Shown: positions 24,260 through 33,347, counted from the stretch's first letter. The stretch is 64,000 nucleotides of DNA from DATEPR01 sp036279295 (GCA_036279295.1 DASUJK010000317.1:6411-70410), one strand, 5' to 3'. Notes: generated by a model from the letters alone, not told the origin. Numbers and translations are program-made.

Positions 24260-25480
24260 CTACGACTTGGCCGCCTTGTCCACCACCCGGATGCCGTCCT
24301 GCCACACCTCGCGGACATTCTCCGCGAGGTGCGGCAGGTCGAAACTGTCTCCGTTGACCACCACCACGTCGGCGCGGTAGCCGGGCGCGAGCCGACCGAG
24401 TTGGTCGCCGAGACCGAGCAGGTCGGCGGCCGACGACGTGGTCGCGGCCAGCACCTGGGCCGGTGTCATGCCGCAGCCGGCCATCAGCGGCAGTTCCTCC
24501 AGGTTGGTGCCGTGCGGGCCGACACCGCTGTCGGTGCCCATCGCGATCTTCACGCCGGCCTCGACCGCCCTGCGCACCGAGTCGGCGTGCGCGACGACGA
24601 CATCCTCGGCCTTGCGCACCACGGCGGCGGGCAGCGAGGCACCAGCGGCGGCGGCGCGGATCACGGCGACCGGCGCGATCAGCGTAGGCACCAGCCATGT
24701 GCCGTTGGCCAGCATCAGCTCGATCGCCTCGTCGTCGAGGTAGATGCCGTGCTCGATGGACCGGATGCCGGCGCGGACCGCGTTCTTGATACCTTCCGAG
24801 CCCTGCGCGTGCGCCATCACCGGACGACCCTGCATGGTGGCCTCGGTGACCAGCACGTCCAGCTCGGCCGGGGTGAACTGGCTGTGCCGTGGGTCGTCCC
24901 TCGGCGAGAGCACACCGCCGGTCGTGCAGACCTTGAGCACGTCGGCACCGGCGCGCAGCAGTTCCCTGGCCACCCTGCGCATCTCGTCCGGCCCGTTCGC
25001 GATGGTCGCCGGTCGACCCGGGTGCGGCACGGACAGTGGCACGCAGTGCCCGGACACCGACCAGCCGTCGCCGTGGCCACCGGTCGGCGAGATCATCGAC
25101 ACCGAGATCTGCATGCGCGGCCCGGCGACAAGGCCGTCCTCGACCGCCTGCTTGATCCCCAGGTCGGCACCGCCGGCATCACGCACCGTGGTGATGCCCA
25201 GCGCCAACGTGCGGCCGAGGTTCCGCTCGGCGGCGTAGAACTGGTACGAGAACGGCTGTTGCACACGCGGCAACAGGCCGATGTCGGACACCGTGACGTG
25301 TACGTGGCAGTCGAACAGGCCGGGCAGCAGTGTGGTGCCCTGACAGTCCACCACCTCGTCGGCATCCAGATCCGACCCGACGTCGGCGATCTTCCCGTCC
25401 ACCACCAGCACGTCGGCGCGTTCGGGCGCCGAACCGGTGCCGTCGAAGACGAGACCACCGGCGAACAGCGTGCGCGTCAT
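24260..25480 (-). CDS. Metal-dependent amidohydrolase (imidazolonepropionase/prolidase-like)
   Basis: A 406-residue amidohydrolase. Metal ligands are visible as LLPGLFDCHVHVTVSD, a probably carboxylated Lys in VLKVCTTGGV, HAQG, SIEHGIYLDDE and the final Asp in MGTDSGVGPHGTN. The sequence resembles the Xaa-Pro dipeptidase/organophosphatase-like branch acting on amide bonds of peptides or acyl-amino acids. Its ATG overlaps the stop of the M20 peptidase (ATGA at 25480-25477), so the two hydrolases are made together and may act in sequence on the same substrate. Confidence 0.8.
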   Translation of the reverse strand: MTRTLFAGGLVFDGTGSAPERADVLVVDGKIADVGSDLDADEVVDCQGTTLLPGLFDCHVHVTVSDIGLLPRVQQPFSYQFYAAERNLGRTLALGITTVRDAGGADLGIKQAVEDGLVAGPRMQISVSMISPTGGHGDGWSVSGHCVPLSVPHPGRPATIANGPDEMRRVARELLRAGADVLKVCTTGGVLSPRDDPRHSQFTPAELDVLVTEATMQGRPVMAHAQGSEGIKNAVRAGIRSIEHGIYLDDEAIELMLANGTWLVPTLIAPVAVIRAAAAGASLPAAVVRKAEDVVVAHADSVRRAVEAGVKIAMGTDSGVGPHGTNLEELPLMAGCGMTPAQVLAATTSSAADLLGLGDQLGRLAPGYRADVVVVNGDSFDLPHLAENVREVWQDGIRVVDKAAKS

Positions 25481-26679
25481 GCGGTTGCCACCTCCAGGTT
25501 CATGCGGCGGACGGCCAGCTCGGCCAGCAGAGCGGCACCGTCGGGCACCACGGCGTCGTCGAAGGTGGCCAGCGGCGAGTGGTTGTCCGGCGCGGCATCG
25601 GGGTCGTCGGTCCGGCAGGCGCCGAGGAACAAGTACGTGCCGGGCACCGCCTCCAACACCCGGGAGAAGTCCTCCGAGCCGGTGTGCGGGTTGGGCAGCG
25701 GGGTGAACTTCTCGTCGCCGAACAGGTCACGGATGGTGTCCTCGACGAACGTGTAGTGGTCCGCGTTGTTCACGGTCACCGGGTACTCGCCGTCGTAGCG
25801 GATCTCGATGTCCATGCCGTGTGCCGACGCGATGTCCCGGCACAGCTTGACCGACTCGGCCATCAGCTTCTCCCGCGCCGCCACCGAGAAGCTACGCACG
25901 GTGGCCTCGAACGTGGCGTCGTCCGGGATGATGTTGCGCCTCGTGCCGGCGTGGAACGTACCGACGGTGATCACGACCGGGTCGAACACGTCGAACCGGC
26001 GGGTCACCATGGTCTGCAGGGCGTTCACCATCTCGCACGCGGCCGGCACCGGGTCCAGCCCACCGGACGGCCGCGAGCCGTGCGCGCCGGCACCGATCAC
26101 CCGGACGAACAGTCCGTCGGACGCGGACATCAGCGGGCCCGGCCTGCTGGTGAACTGGTGCCTCGGCATCTCGCCGGACAGCACGTGCAGGCCGTAGGCG
26201 GCGGTCACCGGGCGGCCTGCCGCGGTCAGCACACCCTCGCGGATCATGTGGCCGGCGCCGTCCCAGCCCTCTTCGCCGGGCTGGAACATGAACACGATGT
26301 CACCGGGTAGTTCGGCCTGCCGGGCGCTCAGCAGCCGGGCCGCTCCGACCAGGCCCGCGGTGTGCAGGTCGTGGCCACAGGCGTGCATCGCACCGTCGAT
26401 CGTGGACGTGAACTCCTCGCCGGAGCGCTCGCTGACCGGCAGCGCGTCCATGTCGCCACGCAGCAACACGGCAGGTCCCTGCTTGCCACCGCGCAGCACG
26501 GCGGTGACCGACGTCAGGTCGGTGCCCGTGCTGATCTCCAGCGGCAGGCCGTCCAGGGCGGCGAGCACGCGCTCCTGCGTTCGCGGCAGGTGCAGGCCGA
26601 TCTCCGGTATCTGGTGCAATTCACGGCGCAGCGCGACCAGTTCCGGCGCGAGCTCAGCGGCGTCAGATCGAATGCTCAT
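25477..26679 (-). CDS. M20 family amidohydrolase/aminoacylase
   Basis: A 400-residue M20D-type metallohydrolase. Signature regions are LVALRRELHQIPEIGLHL, LRGDMDALPV, AMHACGHDLHTAGLVGAARLL, FQPGEEGWDGAGHMI and NPHTGSEDFS, which supply the zinc ligands and catalytic Glu. Relatives cleave N-acyl amino acids or indole amide conjugates. ATG 26679 follows AGGTGG; the open frame upstream to 26799 lacks homology. It is the first gene of a two-gene operon with the amidohydrolase. Confidence 0.85.
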   Translation of the reverse strand: MSIRSDAAELAPELVALRRELHQIPEIGLHLPRTQERVLAALDGLPLEISTGTDLTSVTAVLRGGKQGPAVLLRGDMDALPVSERSGEEFTSTIDGAMHACGHDLHTAGLVGAARLLSARQAELPGDIVFMFQPGEEGWDGAGHMIREGVLTAAGRPVTAAYGLHVLSGEMPRHQFTSRPGPLMSASDGLFVRVIGAGAHGSRPSGGLDPVPAACEMVNALQTMVTRRFDVFDPVVITVGTFHAGTRRNIIPDDATFEATVRSFSVAAREKLMAESVKLCRDIASAHGMDIEIRYDGEYPVTVNNADHYTFVEDTIRDLFGDEKFTPLPNPHTGSEDFSRVLEAVPGTYLFLGACRTDDPDAAPDNHSPLATFDDAVVPDGAALLAELAVRRMNLEVATA

Positions 26680-27050
26680 GTCCACCTGTCCTGGATCGTA
26701 TGACTGGCTAACGATGTCATCCGAGCAGCGTGGAGGCGTCCGCGTCAAGATGGACGGTGGAAACCTGCATGACCGGGACCCGGCGACATGATCGTCCACA
26801 TCGGACCAGAGACGGGTCGGAACGACCGAAAAGGTCGTTTACCGGAACGCCGACGGGGGCAAATGAAACGGCTGGTCCCCACCACCCCGACAAGGGGGGA
26901 CCAGCCGACCCCTCGGTGTGTTTGGCTGGTTCCAGAGTAATCTGAAACCAGCCAACTGGAACTCCCCGAGCCGGGTGAATCACGCGTCTGGCCGAACGGA
27001 TTTCCGCCGTGCTACACGGAGTGTTCGCAGTGTGGACAGGTCTGGACCGG
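26680..27050. other. Gene-free stretch with three hairpins (probable csoR terminators)
   Basis: No convincing gene. Three inverted repeats follow one another: AACGACC/GGTCGTT at 26821-26839, GGCTGGTCCCC/GGGGACCAGCC at 26870-26906, and TTGGCTGGTT/AACCAGCCAA at 26922-26955 with an inner CAGA/TCTG. For leftward transcripts leaving csoR, the middle hairpin is followed by a T-rich run on the minus strand, so it is a plausible terminator. The remaining 70 bases before csoR show nothing. Confidence 0.5.
26870..26906 (-). terminator. Hairpin terminator candidate downstream of csoR
   Basis: A perfect 11-base stem (GGCTGGTCCCC with GGGGACCAGCC) and a 15-base loop. Read leftwards it is followed by GTTTCATTTG on the minus strand, which suits intrinsic termination of the csoR transcript. 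Confidence 0.45.
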
Positions 27051-27332
27051 TCAGGACCGGACCAGCCGCGCGATGGCCTCGTTGGCCTCGCGCAGTTTCG
27101 TGTCCGCGACCTCGCCGCCCTCGGTGATCGCCTCACTCACGCAATGGCCGAGATGCTGTTCGATCAGTCCCAGCGAAACGGCCTGCAAGGCCTTGGTGGC
27201 GGCCGAGATCTGGGTCAGGATGTCGATGCAGTAGTCGTCGCTCTCCACCATCCGCTGCAGGCCACGCACCTGGCCCTCGATGCGACGCAGCCGGCGCAGA
27301 TAGCCCGCTTTGTCCTCGCTGTAACCCGGCAT
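27051..27332 (-). CDS. csoR: CsoR-family copper-sensing repressor
   Basis: A 93-residue all-helical regulator of the CsoR/RcnR/FrmR family. The metal ligands match the Cu(I) type: C35 in SDDYCIDIL, H60 and C64 in GLIEQHLGHC. Copper-bound CsoR releases DNA and lets copper efflux genes be transcribed. ATG 27332 follows GGAGG by 6 bases; the in-frame ATG at 27362 lacks such a site. A matching operator (ATACCCCCACGGGGTA) lies just upstream. No copA or copZ is adjacent, so it regulates itself and probably distant genes. Confidence 0.85.
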   Translation of the reverse strand: MPGYSEDKAGYLRRLRRIEGQVRGLQRMVESDDYCIDILTQISAATKALQAVSLGLIEQHLGHCVSEAITEGGEVADTKLREANEAIARLVRS

Positions 27333-27367
27333 GACGCCCTCCACCATCAGGATTCCGACCATTGACG

Positions 27368-27384
27368 ATACCCCCACGGGGTAG
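27368..27384. promoter_or_regulatory. CsoR-type operator upstream of csoR
   Basis: TACCCC (27369-27374) and GGGGTA (27378-27383) flank CAC, giving the G-tract palindrome typical of CsoR/FrmR sites. It ends 36 bases before the csoR start, where a bound repressor would block leftward transcription. This supports autoregulation. Confidence 0.65.
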
Positions 27385-27445
27385 TCAGGGCTGTCTCGTC
27401 GCGTCCCGAGGCACGGCCGGCCGGCTACCGGACGATCCATGCCGG

Positions 27446-28384
27446 TCAGCCCTGGGTGTCCTCGGCGGGCCAGCCTGCGACGGTCAGCACGTTGCCACTC
27501 TGCCCGACGAGCCTGCCGGGCAGCCGCGCCGCGGTCAGCCACGACGGCGTCGACCAGCCGAGCACGATGGCCGCGGTGCTCGCGGTGTTGGCGTCCACAC
27601 ACGACGCGGCCGCGACACTCGCCGCGCGCCACGCCCGGACGGCGACGTCGCCGGTACGCGGGTCGACGATGTGGTGCACGGTCCGGCCGGCCCGCCGCCA
27701 CGTCCGGCACGTGGTGCTGGACGTGGCCAGGCCACCGGACTTGATGGTCACCGTGATGTCCTGGTCGACACCGGTCACCAGGTGGTCCTCGCCGACGCCG
27801 ATCCGCCAGCCGCCCTCCGGCGCCTGGCCCGCCGTGCTGATGTCGCCACCAAGGCTGACCAGCACACCACCGCCGACGGCGGCCTCGATCCGCCGCGCCG
27901 CCCGGTCCGCGGCCAGCGCCTTGGCCGTCGCCCCGAGGTCGAGGCCGACCGTGCGGGGCAGCTGTACCAGCCGATTCACCGGGTCGAACGACACCCGCCA
28001 CCAACCGGGCGCCGGGCGCGGCGGTGCGGCCGGGGTCGGGCCGTCCAGGTCGAGTTCGGCGAAGTCCCGGTCGTAGCCGAGACCGACCACCGCGCCCGCC
28101 ACGGTCGGGTCGACGACACCACCGGTCACCCGGCCGGCCCGCAGTGCGACATCGATGGCCTCGGCCAGCAGTGGGCTGACCATGACCTCGGTGCCCGCGT
28201 TGTCGTGCAGCCAGGTGATCTCGGAGTCCCGGCGGAACCGGCTACAGGCGGCGTCGATCTCGGCCAGTTCGGTGCGCAGCAGCGCCTCGGCGTCGGCCAG
28301 TGCGTTGTGGTCGGTGACCACGACGGTGGCGCTGGTGCCCAGCGCCGGGAACGTCACGCCGAGGTTCGTGTCCAGGCTGGTCAT
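27446..28384 (-). CDS. apbE: FAD:protein FMN transferase
   Basis: A 312-residue ApbE-family protein, which attaches FMN covalently to Thr or Ser of flavoproteins outside the membrane. Family features: CSRFRRDSEITWLH, VDPTVAGAVVGLGYDRDF, the substrate-binding stretch VGLDLGATAKALAADRAA, VSLGGDIS, and VHHIVDPRTGDV. No lipoprotein signal is apparent, so it may act in the cytoplasm or the start may be further upstream. Usual neighbours (FMN-binding domain protein, membrane reductase) are absent. csoR lies downstream on the same strand but has its own operator. Confidence 0.85.
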   Translation of the reverse strand: MTSLDTNLGVTFPALGTSATVVVTDHNALADAEALLRTELAEIDAACSRFRRDSEITWLHDNAGTEVMVSPLLAEAIDVALRAGRVTGGVVDPTVAGAVVGLGYDRDFAELDLDGPTPAAPPRPAPGWWRVSFDPVNRLVQLPRTVGLDLGATAKALAADRAARRIEAAVGGGVLVSLGGDISTAGQAPEGGWRIGVGEDHLVTGVDQDITVTIKSGGLATSSTTCRTWRRAGRTVHHIVDPRTGDVAVRAWRAASVAAASCVDANTASTAAIVLGWSTPSWLTAARLPGRLVGQSGNVLTVAGWPAEDTQG

Positions 28385-28591
28385 GACCCACCCGTCCCGG
28401 TGGTCACGGTCTGCACGCGACGCAGGCCGGCCACTCGCGCGGCACGGCGGTCACGTGATGGTTCCCGCACGATCGGGCCGTCCCTTCCGCAGGACTACTG
28501 GCGTACGTCCAGATATACGACGCCAACCCGAATAAGGTCTGCGATCTTCCCGTGAATTTGGCACATCCACGGACAGTGACAGTTGACTCCG

Positions 28592-29281
28592 TCAGGTGAC
28601 AGAGCCCGGTGGCTGGTGGGCGATGCCCTCCTCGATCGCGAACCGGGTCAGCTCCGGCCGCCGCCGCCGACCCGTCTTGTCGCGGATTCTGTCCAAATAG
28701 GACCGTACCGTGCGGATGCTGATCGCCATCGTCTCCGCGATGTCGGCATCGCGCTCACCAGCCGCGACGAGCGACAGCACCCGCCGTTCCTGCGCGGACA
28801 GTTCGATCCTCGGGCCTGCCTGCCGCTCCCGGGACGAGTTCAGCACGAACGCGGCCAGGATCGGCGACACGTAGCTGTTGCCGGCCGCGATCGCCCGGAT
28901 GGCACGGAGGATCTCGGCGCCGTCCGTGTCCTTGGACAGGTAGCCGCGCGCGCCAGCCGCGATCGCGCCGAGCACCTCGGGCTGGCCCGCGTGCGCGGAC
29001 ACGACGAGCACCCGGTGCCCCATGCCGACGATCTCCAGCACCGCGGCGGCGTCCCGGACACCGTGCAGCTTCAGGTCCAGCACCACCACACCACCTGGCG
29101 GCTGCCGGCCGGCCGCGAACCTGGCCACCGAATCGGCGACCACACCGAGTTCGATGTCCGCGGTCTCCTCCAGCACCCTGGCCACCGCGGCCCGGTACAG
29201 CGGATGGTCCTCGACGACGCCGACCAGGATGCGGCCGGCCGGGGTCGGCTGTTCGGCTTCGGTCGACACGGTCCCGGTCAT
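28592..29281 (-). CDS. NarL/LuxR-type response regulator coupled to eccB
   Basis: A 229-residue response regulator. The receiver domain (about 17-130) has acidic residues E24-D25, the phospho-acceptor D69 in VVVLDLKLHG, and K117 in GYLSKDT. A LuxR-type HTH (about 160-220) contains ELSAQERRVLSLVAAGERDA and IAETMAISIRTVRSYLDRI. Its ATG (29281-29279) overlaps the eccB stop, so it is translated with a T7SS core gene. No kinase lies next to it. A histidine kinase of the matching NarX-like class sits 20 kb away at the other end of the T7SS locus, overlapping the mycosin gene. Confidence 0.85.
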   Translation of the reverse strand: MTGTVSTEAEQPTPAGRILVGVVEDHPLYRAAVARVLEETADIELGVVADSVARFAAGRQPPGGVVVLDLKLHGVRDAAAVLEIVGMGHRVLVVSAHAGQPEVLGAIAAGARGYLSKDTDGAEILRAIRAIAAGNSYVSPILAAFVLNSSRERQAGPRIELSAQERRVLSLVAAGERDADIAETMAISIRTVRSYLDRIRDKTGRRRRPELTRFAIEEGIAHQPPGSVT

Positions 29282-30699
29282 CGGCCACCGCCCGATGCCA
29301 CGACGACCTGCCGTGCGGCCACCGGATCGAGACTCGGCCCGGTGGGCAGCAGGGCCAGCAGCGTGCCGGCCACCTGCTTCGGCGTGACACCGGCATAACC
29401 GAGCGCGGCAGCCGCGTCCTGGCTGGGCACCGGGTACTTCGTGCCAGCGTCGGTGATCAGGTACATGGCGCCGGTCCCGCCACCGCTGCCGACCCGTTCC
29501 CGGACCAGCGTGCCGGACCCCGGTGGCACGTACACCTCGTCGGCGACCCGGTCGTCGGCACGCTCGCCGACCCGCATCACCGCAGCACCCTGTGGCAGTG
29601 GCAGTCGGGTGGCCGCGACGATCGCGGAGTCGTCGGTGCCGTCGCCGACCGCGCACACCACGGCGTTCGGACCGATCGTGGCCACGGTGGGCAGCGAACG
29701 CGGGTAGTCGGCCGGGCCGGTCTGCGGAGTGACCGGTGCGCGGGCTGCGCCGGCCAGCGCTGCGACCGACAGCCGCACGACGCTCGGCCTGCCGTTCGGG
29801 TAGGCGGCGATGTTGGCCGAGTCGCCCAGCACCAGTCGCGCCTCGGTCGCGCCGATCGGGGCCACCCCGTCGGCCTGGACGAGGTAGTAGGAGCCGTCAC
29901 CGAGCACCTGGCCGACGAGTGTCGGTGTGCCGCCGATCGTCGGCCCGGGCGCACCGGCGTCCGGCACCGCGAGCGGCGCGAGATCACGACCGGCCGGCAC
30001 GGTGTCCAGCCAGCTGTCGGCCACCGGTGTCGGTGGCACGTCCTCATAACCGAGTGCTGCCGCGGCGGCACCCGTCAATCGGAATCGGTGTCCGGCGGTG
30101 AGCAGGAATTCACCACCGGATGACGGCGTGACGAACAATGCCTGACCGACTGGTAACGAATGTCCGGTGAGCGCGGCGCCACTGAGGATGACCGTGGACA
30201 CCGGTTGGGCAGCGGCCGGCAGATCCGGCGGTGTCCTCGTGCAACTCGCAAATGTGTTGTCGGACAACGAACCCGAGGCCGGCAGCGAATCGGGCGCGCC
30301 GGGAATACCGAGCATCGCGCCCCTGGAGGCCGAGCCGAGTGAACTCGATGACACAGTGACCGTGGTGTCCGCGTTGCCTCCGGCCAGCAGCCGGGCCGAC
30401 GCGTAGTTGAGCACGGGATGCAGCAGTCCATCCTGGCCAAGGACGTATCTGGCTCCCGTTTCCCGCTCGACGATCACCTGGCCACCCTGACGCCAGTCCG
30501 CGGCACCGGACGGGTTGAGCAACCCGATGACACCGAATGCCGCCGCCGTCAGTACCGCCGCCGCGACACCGAGAATGGTGCCCAGTACCAACCGCCGACT
30601 GGGTGATGCCGGATGGTTGGCGTCAGCGGTGACCAATGCGGATATCAGACGGCGGCGCAGGAACTGGTATGCCTGGATCTGATCGCGCTGTGTCCACAC
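29278..30699 (-). CDS. eccB: Type VII secretion membrane protein EccB
   Basis: About 473 residues. EccB is a core component of the ESX membrane complex. It starts with an amphipathic segment WTQRDQIQAYQFLRRRL, one membrane helix (LVLGTILGVAAAVLTAAAFGVIGLL) and a large extracytoplasmic domain built of repeats such as FLLTAGHRFRLTGAAAAALGY and YLITDAGTKYPVPSQDAAAALGY. GTG 30699 is chosen because it gives the canonical N-terminus and has a GGGGG site; an in-frame TTG at 30741 does not. It diverges from eccE across a gap with a 22-base palindrome. Confidence 0.85.
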   Translation of the reverse strand: MWTQRDQIQAYQFLRRRLISALVTADANHPASPSRRLVLGTILGVAAAVLTAAAFGVIGLLNPSGAADWRQGGQVIVERETGARYVLGQDGLLHPVLNYASARLLAGGNADTTVTVSSSSLGSASRGAMLGIPGAPDSLPASGSLSDNTFASCTRTPPDLPAAAQPVSTVILSGAALTGHSLPVGQALFVTPSSGGEFLLTAGHRFRLTGAAAAALGYEDVPPTPVADSWLDTVPAGRDLAPLAVPDAGAPGPTIGGTPTLVGQVLGDGSYYLVQADGVAPIGATEARLVLGDSANIAAYPNGRPSVVRLSVAALAGAARAPVTPQTGPADYPRSLPTVATIGPNAVVCAVGDGTDDSAIVAATRLPLPQGAAVMRVGERADDRVADEVYVPPGSGTLVRERVGSGGGTGAMYLITDAGTKYPVPSQDAAAALGYAGVTPKQVAGTLLALLPTGPSLDPVAARQVVVASGGGR

Positions 30700-30772
30700 C
30701 GTCGTAGCCCCCGAGCTTCGCCGTATTTCCACCGTTCGCAACGTGTCAATGTGATTTCGCTGTACGCGGCCC

Positions 30773-30794
30773 GGTGAGCATACCTATGCTCACC
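30773..30794. promoter_or_regulatory. Perfect 22-base palindrome in the eccB-eccE divergent gap
   Basis: GGTGAGCATA and TATGCTCACC form a perfect inverted repeat with a CC centre. It ends 4 bases before the eccE ATG and lies between two divergently transcribed T7SS genes. It could be an operator for the linked LuxR-type regulator or the XRE regulator, or an mRNA hairpin covering the eccE start. Confidence 0.55.
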
Positions 30795-30798
30795 TGAT

Positions 30799-31980
30799 AT
30801 GAGCACCCAATCGGCCACGCAATCGTCTCAACCGGTCGCGTCGCCTGCGGCACCCAAGCGCGGCAAGCGATCCAGCCGCGCGGGTGGCCGAATCGGACTG
30901 TTCCGCCCGGTGCGGGTCGGCCAGGTCGCGCTGTGGGAACTGGCGATTGTCGCGGTGGCCGCGACCGTCCTGCCGTGGCGGGCGGTGAGCATCGTGGTCG
31001 CCGGCCTCGCCGTGGTGGCGATCGGCGTCACGTCGGTGCGTTGGTCCGGGCTGTGCGCCTACCAGTGGATCGGCGTGCACCTTCGGTTCCGGCGCGGGCC
31101 CGGCACGGTCAAGGGCAATGATCCACTCGGCATCCTGGTGCCCGGCCTGCGTTTCCGGCGCCAGATCGACAGGGCGGGCAACCGCGCGGGTATCGCCGAA
31201 CTCGACGACTCGATGATCGCGGTGGTGCGGCTCACGCCGTCCGCGAATCCCGATTCCGCCGCGCTTCTCACTGTGCTTGCGGAAACATTCAATCGAACAG
31301 ACATCCGGTTGGCCGCCGCCCAACTCGTGGTCTGGTCGGTGCCCAGCCCGCCGAGGGCGCACTACTACGGCGACCGCCGCGACACCGAGCCGATCCGGGT
31401 GCACTGGCTCGCCCTGCGCTACCGGCCTGCCGACGCGCCTGCCGCGACCGTGGCCAGGGGCGGCGGCGAGACCGGAGCGGCACGGGCCACCGCGACGGCC
31501 GCGCTGACCATGGTCGGCAGGCTCGCCCACGCAGGCTACGGCGGTGTCGTGCTGGACGAATCCGAGTTGCGCCAGGAACTTCTCGTCGCACTGGGCTCGG
31601 ATCACGCCGCGCTGGGCGGAAATCTCGGTGTCACGGTGAAGGAGACCTGGCACGACTGGTCGATCGGCACGCTGCGGCAGATCACCTACCTGCCCACGTC
31701 GACGGCCGACGGTCGGGCGGTGCTCGGCAGGTTCTTGCCGCAGGCCGCGTTCACCTGTACGTCGTACTCGTTGCGGCGCACCGCACACGGCCGCCAATTC
31801 GGTCAGGCAATGGTGCGGATCGGCATGCACCCGACCACTCGGGTGCCGGAGGTGCGACAGATCAGCAAAGCGCTCGGTGTCAGCTTGCTGATGCGCAACG
31901 GCAGGCATGGTGAATCGATCGTAGACAACCTGCCCTTGGCGTTTTCTTGTCGTCAGACAGCGCCCCGGACAGCTGCGTAG
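30799..31980 (+). CDS. eccE: Type VII secretion protein EccE
   Basis: A 393-residue protein. A basic, Ser/Pro-rich N-terminus leads to two membrane helices (about 45-80: VALWELAIVAVAATVLPWR, VSIVVAGLAVVAIGVTSV) and a soluble EccE domain (AELDDSMIAVVRL; LAAAQLVVWSVPSPP; GYGGVVLDESELRQELLVAL). EccE is the peripheral subunit of the ESX core complex. The 3' end overlaps eccD tail to tail by 28 bases, an arrangement not usual for ESX loci, where ecc genes are mostly co-oriented. Confidence 0.82.
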   Translation: MSTQSATQSSQPVASPAAPKRGKRSSRAGGRIGLFRPVRVGQVALWELAIVAVAATVLPWRAVSIVVAGLAVVAIGVTSVRWSGLCAYQWIGVHLRFRRGPGTVKGNDPLGILVPGLRFRRQIDRAGNRAGIAELDDSMIAVVRLTPSANPDSAALLTVLAETFNRTDIRLAAAQLVVWSVPSPPRAHYYGDRRDTEPIRVHWLALRYRPADAPAATVARGGGETGAARATATAALTMVGRLAHAGYGGVVLDESELRQELLVALGSDHAALGGNLGVTVKETWHDWSIGTLRQITYLPTSTADGRAVLGRFLPQAAFTCTSYSLRRTAHGRQFGQAMVRIGMHPTTRVPEVRQISKALGVSLLMRNGRHGESIVDNLPLAFSCRQTAPRTAA

Positions 31981-33347
31981 ACATTCACCACAACGCCAGC
32001 GATCGGGATCAGCGCGAGCAGGCTGAGGAACTCCACCACGTCCAGCAGCCGCGACCAGTGCGGTGATCTGCGACCTTTACGCACGCGATTCGCATACAGC
32101 AGGCTGATCACCCCGGCCGCGGCCAGCACGGCGCACGCGACGAACTGGCTGAACTGGGTGCCATGGCCGGCCAGCCAGGCGCCGAGCAGCGCCAGCGTGG
32201 CCAGTCCGGTGCCGACCAGCACCAGCCGTTGCGCCGCTCCCGCGTACGAGCGGGAGCGCAGCAGCCACGCCAGAGCCAGCACCGCGACCAACGCCACCTG
32301 CCAGACCGAGTCGCCCCGGGTCAGCACGAGCACCGAGCCGATCACCACCAGCCCGAACGCGCCAAGCAATGCGGTCAGCATGCCTTCCGCAATGGACGTC
32401 TGGCCGAGCACCGACTCGTCCATCGTCGGTTTCTCCTCGGCACGGAAGGAATCCATGTCCGACGGCACGGTCGGCAGCGGCAGCCTGGCCAGGCGCAACG
32501 AGATCATCGGCGCCACCGCACCCAGCGCGGTCGCCACCACCGGTAGCACGGCGGCCACCTCGGCCGCGGTGCTACCGCTCAACAACACGACGGCCGCGCC
32601 GATCGCACCGAACGCGGCAGCCACGGTCACGGTGATGAACCACGCCACCCGATGTGCGACGGCGACCACCACGAGCACGCCGTACAACGTGACCGCGGCC
32701 AGTCCGACGGCCAACGGCCCGGCGCCGAACGCGAACACGTGCGGCGGCAACGCGGTCATGCCGGCCAACAACGCGGCCGGCACCCCGGCTGCGGCAGCGG
32801 CCACACCGGCTTCCGCGTCGCCGTAGGCCCTGCCCAGCGCACCGCCGGCCAGCAACATCGACACGGCCAGCGTGGCGCAGCCGACCGGGGCCAGCACGGT
32901 GCCGGACAGGCTGTGCAGCAACAGGAGTGTCGTGCCGACCAGCAGCACGGCCGTCGCCCCGACGGCGATGCGGTAAGCGACCTTCGGCCCCCACGCGCCA
33001 GCCCTGCTCTCGGCCGCGCTGGCGATCGCGTCGATGACGTCGTCGAACACCAGCGGCGCGACCTGGCGCTCACGGGGGTTCAGGTACAGCACGTCACCAT
33101 CGCGGATACCGGCCGCGGTGACGGTCAGGCCGGCAGGGAACGCGGCACCACCCAACCTGGACAGCACCCAGCCCGGATTCTCCGACGACGCCTGGCCTTC
33201 CGCACCGGCCAGCCGGATCAGCTGTGGCACCAACTCGGCCAGCGTGGCACGCACCGGCAGTGCGACATCAACCCTGGCGAACGGCGTGACGACGGTGACC
33301 CGGCACGTCGGGGCGACCCCGGTGGGCGCTGGCTGTGTCGTGGTCAC
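31953..33347 (-). CDS. eccD: Type VII secretion integral membrane protein EccD
   Basis: A 464-residue protein. An N-terminal ubiquitin-like cytoplasmic domain (CRVTVVTPFARVDVALPVRA to GDVLYLNPRE, about residues 15-95) is followed by about 11 hydrophobic segments. EccD dimers form the bulk of the ESX inner-membrane pore. ATG 33347 overlaps the stop of the YbaB-like gene (ATGA-type overlap at 33344-33347), so eccD is the downstream end of a leftward T7SS operon beginning near 37573. Confidence 0.88.
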   Translation of the reverse strand: MTTTQPAPTGVAPTCRVTVVTPFARVDVALPVRATLAELVPQLIRLAGAEGQASSENPGWVLSRLGGAAFPAGLTVTAAGIRDGDVLYLNPRERQVAPLVFDDVIDAIASAAESRAGAWGPKVAYRIAVGATAVLLVGTTLLLLHSLSGTVLAPVGCATLAVSMLLAGGALGRAYGDAEAGVAAAAAGVPAALLAGMTALPPHVFAFGAGPLAVGLAAVTLYGVLVVVAVAHRVAWFITVTVAAAFGAIGAAVVLLSGSTAAEVAAVLPVVATALGAVAPMISLRLARLPLPTVPSDMDSFRAEEKPTMDESVLGQTSIAEGMLTALLGAFGLVVIGSVLVLTRGDSVWQVALVAVLALAWLLRSRSYAGAAQRLVLVGTGLATLALLGAWLAGHGTQFSQFVACAVLAAAGVISLLYANRVRKGRRSPHWSRLLDVVEFLSLLALIPIAGVVVNVYAAVRGAV

